DNA of 64,000 bases from Chrysoperla carnea (lineage: Eukaryota > Arthropoda > Insecta > Neuroptera > Chrysopidae), in the NCBI RefSeq assembly GCF_905475395.1, contig NC_058342.1, forward strand, positions 33,314,140 through 33,378,139. Direction: 5' to 3'. This document shows, piece by piece, positions 16,075-26,500 of this stretch. Position numbers and translations under genes: made by a program. How positions within the stretch are numbered: the first letter of the stretch is position 1; each line of letters starts with the position of its first letter. Under the pieces are notes generated by a model. It did no database searches and was not told where the DNA came from. It saw nothing but the letters and a program-made list of their open reading frames with translations.

Positions 16075-18219
16075 ATGTATTTCAAATTAATTGTAATTCT
16101 AGGAGTAATTACTCCAAATATAATTGCACAAGTACCAAATTTAGGATTCTGTCCTGGCTACATACCAATGGCCGATTTTAACATGAATCGATTTTTGGGT
16201 AAATGGTATGAATCCGAACGGTATTTTACATTCAGTGAAGTGGGTTCCCGATGTGTTACCACCAATTATGCAAAAGGTCCAAATGGTAAAATCTTTGTGT
16301 CGAATAAAATTACAAATCGTATGTAAGTACAAATTTCGATTTACCTTTTGGGGTTGGGTGATTTTTTTTTTGGGAGGAGTATGATTTTAAAATTTGGATG
16401 TTGATTTTGTTAGAACTGGTGTGAAACGTATTATCGATGGTGAAATTAATGAAATTGCAAAGGGTGGTGAAGGACGTATTACCGTTAAATATAATACGTT
16501 GCCAGTATCGTATGATACGTCTTACGTTATCTTGGATACTGATTATGATAGTTTTGCTGTTTTATGGGCTTGCAGTGGAATTGGACCAATTCATACACGT
16601 AAGTATCAACAAAAGTTGGGATTTTTTTAAAATACTAATAGGGTTGCCATTCCATCCGGTTTTGGGTCGGAGTCTTGGGTTTTCGAAGTGGTCTCCAATC
16701 TCCGGTCAAAGCTATAAATTCACCAGTTTTAAGCGAAAAAGTATTTTCAATTTTGATAGTGAATTATGTTATAACTTGACGATATATTTTTGATATCTGG
16801 CGTAATTTTAAAATTAGTGAAAATCGAAATTTTTCTATAATTATTCAGCTTTCGATAATTCATCTACATTCATGAAGTTATAACAAAATTCATCAAAGTT
16901 GAAAATAAGATAAAAATTATTTCAACCCTAAATCTACCCTGCTTTTACATCGCTTATATGTATTTCTTGAGTATACGTATACACTAATAATGTCTTAGTA
17001 TTGTACACTGTTGTCAAAAATAGTACCCATTAACAAGAGAATTTTTTGACAAGAACTATCTTAAGGTGATTGTAAACCTACAGTATTGTAAAAAGTTTTG
17101 GTTTATTGTACGGTACATACTTATGACCAAATACATGCGTTGTAGTCAAGTTTAGTTTTTGGCTTTAAAATAGGAGGCAACTACAAAAATATATAATATA
17201 TTGTGTGTAAGTGAGGCTTATAAATTTGATAATATAGATATCGCTCTTCAATCATTAATAAACTAACTATAGTCGTATCTGTTCATCAAATGATGGATCT
17301 TCGATGAACTCATAATTAAATTAAAATTTTGTTTTGATATCATTACAACCTTATATTTTGATGGTATTATTATAAACTACAAGATTGTCTAAATATTTTA
17401 GATAGTTTTTTATCACACTCTCTAGATTTTTTGAGTAATATCCAATTGAAAAGGATAAACTATATGATTCATCATTTTTTCAGCCAACTTTGAACGATAA
17501 AAAAATTAATAAAAATCCCAATGACCTAAGAATTTTTTGTAATTTTTGGAAAATTTGTTAATCAAAAAATGTACTTATAAAGTTTTATTGAAATGTCTAG
17601 TATTATTCAATCCTTGCATATCTCCTTAAAATCGCATCGAGTGGATAATTTAGGATCCCTGTGTGTTCTGGCGTGAACTATAATGATTCTCTTTTTCAGA
17701 AAATGCATGGGTAATGACACGTGAAAGATTACCAGCCGGTACAGTTTTACAAAAAGCATATGGAGTATTAGATAAATATAAGATCAGTCGTGCATTCTTC
17801 GTGAAAACCGATCAAGAAAGTTGTGCTTTAACAGCCGATGATTTCGGAACTCCTGGATTTGCTCCTGATGAAGTAGATGAAAATGATGGTGCAGTGAAAT
17901 CTCAAGGATTGGTATGTGTAAAAAAATGCAAATATAAGGCTGGGAATATATTTGCTATTGAGAAATTCATATTACATACAATCAGCAAATGTATTGTCAC
18001 CCTTATTGTATACAAATAGAGATTATATTAACAAAATTAAATTTTTTTTTTTAGGAAAAATCTGCTGTTTCTGTACCTGAACATATTTTAAAATCATCAG
18101 AGCTCGAAAAAATTGAAGCACCTCAACAAATCAAAGAACTACCTCAAGAATCAACAGTATTAAACACTAAGCCCGAAAGTCAACCGGAAAAATTGATTGA
18201 GAAAATTCAATCTGCGTAA
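16075..18219 (+). CDS. Secreted ApoD/Lazarillo-type lipocalin
   Basis: Four exons (16075-16322, 16414-16598, 17700-17911, 18055-18219) join in phase to give 269 residues. Residues 1-18 or so are a hydrophobic signal peptide ending PNIIA. The barrel shows the three lipocalin motifs: GKWYE at 42-46, TDYDSF from 125, and TRERLP at 151-156. The TDQxxC ending at residue 186 matches the end of apolipoprotein D-like proteins, and the cysteines fit the usual two disulfides. Such proteins carry small hydrophobic ligands outside the cell; insect members (Lazarillo, NLaz, GLaz, biliverdin-binding proteins) act in stress resistance and axon growth. About 83 extra residues follow, rich in Glu, Lys, Pro and Ser, mostly in exon 4. 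I chose the ATG at 16075 because it directly precedes the signal peptide. Which Lazarillo paralogue this is cannot be settled here. Confidence 0.92.
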
Positions 18220-18279
18220 ACAAACAGCAAACATTTTCAAATAGTTTTTCCTTAAATATTTATGTATTTATTTATTTTT

Positions 18280-18285
18280 ATTAAA
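18280..18285 (+). terminator. Candidate polyadenylation signal of the lipocalin gene
   Basis: ATTAAA, a common variant signal, lies about 60 bases after the stop codon. A canonical AATAAA appears only near 18470, inside the candidate small transposon that follows. Confidence 0.35.
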
Positions 18286-18387
18286 TATACCAATTTTCTT
18301 TTACGTGTGAAAATTTTATTTTCCCATTTTATCCTCAGAAACAAATTAGATCATTTTATTGTTTAACTTTATACAAATTTAATGTTA

Positions 18388-18560
18388 ATACAGAGTGTTC
18401 AGAAAATGTAATGCTTAATTTTTCATCTTATGAGCAGCTTTTAAAGAAATTCAAGTACCGCCATAATAAAAAATAAAGAATAGTATATTACATATTTTTT
18501 ACTTGCTTCCGTGTTTTGTTAACTTTTTTTTCTGTATTAATTTTCCGGACACTTTGTATA
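18388..18560. mobile_element. Small inverted-terminal-repeat element (MITE-like)
   Basis: The left end ATACAGAGTGTTCAGAAAA and the right end TTTTCCGGACACTTTGTAT match as inverted repeats at about 16 of 19 positions and bound 173 bases without coding potential. The ends resemble the ACAGGGTGTTC termini of the foldback element at 58.3 kb. A TA target duplication is plausible at both ends but AT-rich flanks make this weak. Confidence 0.45.
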
Positions 18561-20534
18561 TTTTCAAAATCATAAAACGCATATTTTCATATTATTTATG
18601 GATATGCAAACTCATGAATGAATAGATTATAATTCATTTTCAAAAACAAAGTTTGACCTATTTATGTCTTAATGAAGCTAATAAAATGATATTTTATCAC
18701 AGGAAAACCGATTTTAGATCTCTTGTTGGTGAGTTGGGTCAGAGTAACCCAACCAAATCTTTTATCTATGATTAGAGGATCCTCTCTGGGTCAGTTAGCT
18801 CATAGAACAATTTATAATTGTTTATTTTTGAATACAGATATCTGTAATTTACAGAAGTTTAACAATTCACAATTAGATGTCTCTGCCAGTCAAATATCAT
18901 TCATATAATTATCTGTCATATTCAATGTCCTCTACCCTTGATCCAAGTAGAAATATCTCGCAGATGGATCATTTTATAGGCATGAATGGGTATTTTCAAA
19001 GGCATTTCGAAATTATTTTATTTATCATCCAACCAGTTCACAGTTAATTAGATAAGTAAATCAAATATTAAATTAATAATAAAATTTCGGAATAACTAGT
19101 AATCAATTTGGAATTACCGCTAAATAATTACCTATTTCACCTTGGGAAAAAATATTGTTTTCCTGAAAGTTTTTTGTCTTTAAAAAATTATATGGAGTTA
19201 TTAAATTTTAACTTAACCTGCGTTTAATTGTTTTAAAACCTACTTTTCCTCTCATGAACCTCATAAGGCCATCTTGGATAATGGATACCCTTCTCTTACA
19301 CAAAAAAACCACCCTTTTCGAAATAATTTCGTCGTTTCAGAACAAGTATTTGTTCTTGAGAAACATTTTGTTAGAAACTCTTTCTTTATTGCTAAAAACA
19401 CATTGAATTTGGTTTTAAACCTATTCAACCCTAGATCTAACTCAACCCAAGTACGTTAGGGTTAACCTACGGATTGAGCTAATACATGTTTGCTTTTTTT
19501 GCTAACGATTAGGCTGAACACAATCAGACTGATCTTCAGATACCAGACCACAATGGCGTAAAAGAGAATGATCCAACGAATTCGCTGGCATGGGACACTT
19601 CGACTCAAACGCTTGACCCTAAGCCTGACATTCTTATAGCAAGATGCTCAATAATTTATTAATTTGACAGGGCCATATTGGGTCTTTTGACAAAAATTTT
19701 TGAATTAGTGAGTCTCACGTTAACATAATTTGAAGTAGATCAACTATCGTGTGTTTAGGGTGAGTCTCAAGCTAACATAATTTGGAGTAAATGATTAGCA
19801 TCAACAGAATATTATCAAAGTATTTGGAGTTAGGATTTTGTGAGGATTGGTGAATCAACGTAGTCATAGGCTTAACCAAAAATCTGCAGACTCGTGTTAA
19901 TTGGACCCCATTAAAGTCATAATCAACCCATGGATCAGTAAACGAATGTAATCACAGGTAAAAACTATTAATTTTTCCTCGAAAACGATAATATTCTGTT
20001 CATCATGATAGTATCCGTGAATCCTTTTCGTTATTATTAACGATCGCATTTTACAGACACATTGTATAGAAGGTACGGGTGATTGTACCCGTTGATTTTA
20101 CAACGGGTTTCATCTTCTTATCATGTATAAAATTGTCAAAATGTTAATTTCTACGTCTCCGCATATAAATTATATTTTATAGAGATCACTGATCGGTGAT
20201 CTAGTATACAAAAATGTCGTAGTCGAGTTTAGGTAGAGTTTAAATCTACCATAAATAAATAATTTCAATGCAAAATTAAAATTAAACTAAAACAAAAGAC
20301 AATCAACATAATAAAAACAAGTGATAAACAATAAGTTAAACAAAGATGGAGTGAAACAGTTGAACATCTGATATATAAAACGATATTTCATATCTCAAAT
20401 GAACACAGTTTATTGTCAAAACTTGTTGAAAGATCTGATTAGACCTTAAGATTCCATCACATTAAAATCAGTTGTCAATGATATTAAAATGTAATTTATG
20501 TGAGTGATTTAGTGCGAAAAAAATTGATTCCAAA
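18561..20534. other. Lipocalin-Atg4 intergenic region and Atg4 5' flank
   Basis: No gene is seen. Two 43-base relatives beginning GTGAGTCTCA lie at 19708 and 19760, 52 bases apart. The Atg4 promoter and 5' UTR must be in the last few hundred bases, but I found no clear TATA box there. A near-palindrome, GATCACTGATCGGTGATC, lies near 20183. Confidence 0.4.
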
Positions 20535-23500
20535 ATGAATACACAGATTTTGTCACGAGAACGTTTAGGATTTTTACGGCCACAATCTTCACAAAATTTG
20601 CAATCTTCATCGTCAACTTCATCTGTCACACCGCCACCGAACAACACACAAACAAATGCAGTTGCAGTTGATGTGGATGAAAGCAGTTATGCTGAAGTTG
20701 AAGGAAAAGTGAAAACTCGTTTACTATCCATGTGGAATAACATGAAATATGGTAAAATTTATTTTCGCTATCATTTTTTGTTTTGTAATTTTTGTAATCA
20801 TTTGACCTATAAATTTTACAAACTTCTGTTTACTATTTTGTTATCAAATTTTCCAGTTTTCTTTATTTTTCATGTGTTCTTTTTGTTGTGCAATTTTTGT
20901 TTCTGTTTACGATTCGTCATTTTAAGATTAAGTCGTTCGATATTGTTTTCATGGAATTTTGTTTACTCATTTCTTTTAATTTTCAAAATAATGCGTTCGA
21001 AAAATTGGAATAGTTCACGATCTTCCCATTTTTACAATCAATGTTTATCGGATTACCCAATTAATTCAATTAATTCATTTTTTCCTTAACCAACACAAAC
21101 ATTGTACAGAACATGTCATAAAAAGGGATAGGAAAATGCCAGGAAGGGAGAGGTATGAAGCTATGGTTGGCTTGGCTAGGAACTATCCCGATATTCACCT
21201 AGCAAACAAATTGATTCTCTTCATGTATATACGAAACTCCCTGTACATCATTCTCAAGTTGTAAAAACCAAAATATTAATGAAAATAATTAATTTTTATG
21301 AAGTAATTAGTTTTAAAAAGGTTCAAGGGTTCAAGTTTTTTAAAGTGGTGTAGACCCCCTTTAAAAGGGAGTCTGGAAAATGCTATTTTAAGGAAAATTA
21401 TACAACAAATCAAGTATGGCTTTAATCTGTAGGAATTTCTAAAAAAATCAGGAACAAGTATGATCAATGATATTAAAAAAGTGAAAATAAACAATTTACT
21501 GAGTTAATTGTTGAAATACCATGTATAAGTAAAGAAAGATAGCCACTCTTACACACAAAGTAATAAAATAAAAGTATCTTTCTTCTCACTTCCTCAATGG
21601 ATATATTATATGCTAAACAAACACATACATAATATTTGTAACGTATAAATTTAAAAATATATACAATACGTGTATACATAGTATATGTACCTAGTATATG
21701 TATTAGCGCTCTCACGGGTAAATAATGATGTTAACGAAAAAATGTTTCAAACAAAAGTTGTTTATTTTTTTATAAGAAAAATTTCTTACATTTAAACTTT
21801 TGTTCTATCTCTAACGGTTTACAAGATGGGTCCTACGTTGCTCATTTACGCACTTAACCTCACTTTTTACGCCTTAAGTACGCTATAAAAATTTCAACTT
21901 GATATCTCTTTTTGTTTTTGAGTTATTTTGTTGACAGACAGACAGACATTCAAACGGACAACCGGAAATAGGTTTTATGAACCAAATACCTATACCAAAA
22001 CTTTGTTCGTAGCATTAATATTTTTAAGCGTTACAAACTTGGGACTAAACTTTGTATACCCTGGTATATTTCATATACACATGGTATAAAAATCAGATAA
22101 ACTAAAAATAAAACCGGAAAATATCATATGTATCATTTTAATCTGTCAAAATAATTAATGTCATTACGTAAATGGCAAAATGCCAGTAATGGGAAAGTCC
22201 GGGATATATTTGGAAAGAATTTCGAAAATGCGTTAAAATTAAACTAATTCACAATCGTAAAACATTTTCTTGTACGACTTTAAAATTCAATTTGATTGAG
22301 AAATTCATGTACAATAATCATAAAATTTGGTTACAGTATAACCTCGATATGTCGATCTATCGCCGAAAGTCAACCAAATTTTCATGTTTTTGGATTGTTA
22401 CGACCCAAAAAATATAAAATTTTAATTCAATTAGTATTTTCCCAGAACTTTTTGCAATTTTCGGTCAAAATTACCCTATGTAACAAATTTTATTAAATTT
22501 TGAAGAAAAAATTTTCTTGTTATTTTCCCGTTGTGAAAAACCCGTAAGAAAATTTCCAACAGTTGGCAAAAAACCCTTTTTAGAGTAATTTTGGCACAAA
22601 AAATGCAAAAATCGAATCCTTATGACAATAATTTCTGAGATAAGATATTATATGAGGGTAAATTTCTTCAATCGATATCTCAGAAACTTGTTGTTTATGG
22701 ACGTGCCAAGGGGCATGGCAAGTCAGGACAGATGTTGCACCCTGGATTAATTTTGAGTATTATTTCCCGAACATCCTGTATATAATTATCATGTGACAGG
22801 TAGTAATGAATATATATAAATTAGAGTTAGTTAACATTGAATTTTCAAAAAGATGTCAACCTTGCACTGATTTAGCAATTTTAGAAGAATTGAATTTTAA
22901 TATTTATTACTTATTATCTATTTCCACATCAAATAGACGAATCATTTTAGACGGAAAGTGAAAATGAAGAATTTTTTACTACCTTGAATGAGTTTTATCA
23001 AATTACGAATCAAAAAATTTTTCACGTTTTTTTCGATTTTTTCTAAGGGGTACCCCTTAAGAAAATTACGAAAAATCGAAAAAAAGTTTTTGGTCTCCAA
23101 TATCGATAAAACTCAGTTCATAAGGTAATTTCGACCCAAAAAAAACAAAAATCATATTTATTTAATGATTGAATCAGTAGTTTTCGAGATAATCCCAGAA
23201 ATCGGTCCGAAATATAGTTTTTCTCGAAAACTACTCGTCCAATCGTTCAATTTCAACGATTTTTGAATTTTTTAGGTCAATTTTGTCTTATAAACTGATT
23301 TTTATCAAATTCTGAAACAAAAAATTTTTCGCAATTTTTTCGATTTTTTCTAAGGGGTACCCCTTAAAAAAATTACGAAAAATCGAAAAAAAGTTTTTGG
23401 TCTCCAATATCGATGAAACTCAGTACATAGGGTAATTTCGATCCAAAAAAAACAAAAATCGTATTCATTTAATGATTGGACCAGTAGTTTTCGAGATAAC

Positions 23501-26500
23501 GCCAGAAATCGATCCGAAATATTGTTTTTCTCGAAAATTACTCGTCCAATCGTTAAAATTCAACGATTTTTGAATTTTTTGGATCAATTTTGTCCTATAA
23601 ACTGATTTTTATCCAATTCCGAAACAAAAAAATTTTCTCGTTTTTTTCGATTTTTTCTAAGGGGTACCCCTTAAGAAAATTACGAAAAATCGAAAAAAAG
23701 TTTTTGGTCTCCAATATCGATAAAACTCAGTACATAAGGTAATTTCGACCCAAAAAAAACAAAAATCGTATTCATTTAATGATTGGACCAGCAATTTTCG
23801 AGATAACGCCAGAAATCGATCTGAAATATTGTTTTTCTCGAAAATTACTCGTCCAATCGTTCAAATTCAACGATTTTTGAATTTTTTTGATAAAATTTGC
23901 CTTAGAAAATGATTTTTATCAAATTCCGAAACAATAAATTTTTCACAATTTTTTCGATTTTTTCTAAGGCGTACCCCTTAAGAAAATTACGAAAAATCGA
24001 GAAAAAGTTTTTGGTCTCCAATATCGATAAAACTCAGTACATAAGGTAATTTCGACCCAAAAAGAACAAAAATCGTATTTATTTAATGATTGGACCAGTA
24101 GTTTTCGAGATAACGCCAGAAATGGATCCAAAATATTGTTTTTCTCGAAAACTATTCGCCCAATCGTTCAATTTCAACGATTTTTGGATTTTTTAGGTCA
24201 AATTTGTCTTATAAACTGAGGGAAACCATAAAACGTTGAATGATTCAACTTGAGTTGTCGACGAATCAAATGCGATCTCGAAAACTATTATTTTTAATTA
24301 AAAAATCATAATTGAAGTTGCCTTCAATGTCGCTATAATCAATTTCAACTGTATTTGTCTGACAAAATTGTATTTTGATTACCTAAACATTAATTATTAA
24401 TTAATAAATAATATTGAATTTTAAAATATTTAATATTTATGCTTGATTAACGAAGCTATCTAAAATATTTATATTAATTACTACCTGTTATGACACTAAC
24501 GTGACGTCACGTTATGAGCAATACAAAGAGGAGAGTCGAGGGGCTTTGGGGGAGGGGGGAAAGTTTCTTAATAAAAATTTAAACAATAAATTAAACTACA
24601 TGCAAATTAATGGAAAACTAGAGAACACAAAATGGTGAATAAAAGCTAATTTCTAAAGCTATCAATCAACATCGATTGATTGATTGTATGAGGAATATAT
24701 TGAAAAATTAATATTGATAAAAATTGAGCTCGTTGTGAAAACAAACAATTGACTGAGTTAATTGTTGAAATACCATGTATAGACAGTCTTGATTACACAA
24801 TGTTTTTTTTATGCCATGTAAGTAAAGAAAGATAGTCACTCTTACACACAAAGTAGTGAGAGTATCTTTCTTCTCACTTCCTTAGTATACATAGTAATAA
24901 ACAAACACATACATACATACTAACGGGTAAACAGTGATGTTTACGAAAAAATGTTTCAAACAAAAGTTGTTTATTTTTTATAAGAAACATTTTTTACATT
25001 TAAACTTTTGTTCTATCTCAAACGGTTTACAAGATGGGTCGAATCCAAGACCCACTTGACCCATGTTGCTCATTTATGAACTCAACCTCACTTTTTACGT
25101 CCAAAGCACGCTGTAAAGCTTGCTATATCTTTTCGTGATAATAGGCGGACGGACAGACAACCGAAAATGGACTAATTAGGTGATTTTATGAACACCTATA
25201 CCAAAATTTTGTTCGTAACATCAATATTTTTAAGCGTTACAAATTTGGGACTAAATTTAGTATACCTTGATATATTTCATGTATACATGGTATAATTTTG
25301 ATCGAAAATTAATTTTTTTAATCGTAATTTTTTTATTTATAGGATGGGCCGTAAAAATCAAAACAAATTTTTCCAAAGAATCTCCAGTAATTCTATTAGG
25401 TCGATGTTATCGTAGAAAAGCTGATAGTCAACCTGACATAGCGATTTCAGCTGGATCTGCAGGTAAGAACTTTTCTTCCAGATTCTGTGTATCGTTTTCT
25501 TTTTTTTAAATTTATTTTGATTTTTTTAGGTAATATCTCGCAATTTGATGATTGTGAATCAGACGGTATCGATGGATTTCGACAAGATTTTATTAGTCGA
25601 GTATGGCTGACGTATCGTCGTGAATTTCCAATATTAAATGGATCAACATTTACATCAGATTGTGGATGGGGTTGCATGTTACGATCTGGACAAATGATGC
25701 TCGCACAAGCGTTAGTGTGTCATTTTTTAGGCAGAAGTACGTAATCTTAAATCTAGATAATCGAAAATTTATATTCCCAGAGTGGCCACAAATGGAAAAA
25801 ATCGGGAATTTCCAAAATATAGGGCTTTGTATTTCATATTTCTTGGGTCAAAATTGTATTGTTAACCAAGTTTAATCAATTTCCGAAACAAAAAATTGTT
25901 CATGAATTTTTCGATTTTTTCTAAGGGGTACCCCTTAAGAAAATTACGAAAAATCGAAAAAAGTTTTTGGTCTCCAATATCGATAAAACTCAGTACATAA
26001 GGTAATTTCGACCCAAAAAATTCAAAAATCGTAGAAATTGAACGATTGGACCAGTAGTTTTCGAGATAACGCCAGAAATGGATCCGAAATATTGTTTTTC
26101 TCGAAAACTACTCGCCCAATCGTTCAAATTCATCGATTTTTGAATTTTTTGGATCAAATTTGGCTTATAAACTGATTTTTATCAAATTTTGAAGCAAAAA
26201 ATTTTTTACAATTTTTTCGATTTTTTTCTAAGGGGTACCCCTTAAGAAAATATCGAAAAATCGAAAAAAAGTTTTTGGTGTCCAATATCGATAAAACTCA
26301 GTACATAAGGTAATTTCGACCCAAAAAATTCAAAAATCGTAGAAATTGAACGATTGGACCAGTAGTTTTCGAGATAACGCCAGAAATCGATCCGAAATAT
26401 TGTTTTTCTCGAAAACTATTCGTCCAATCGTTCAATTTCAACGATTTTTGAATTTTTTGGATCAAATTTGTCTTATAAAATGATTTTTATGAAATTCCGA

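Noticed and set aside
20752-21089. Continuation of the Atg4 first frame into a Phe-rich hydrophobic tail
   Set aside because: The frame runs into the intron after a GTAAAA donor; joining to 25343 restores a conserved protease sequence.
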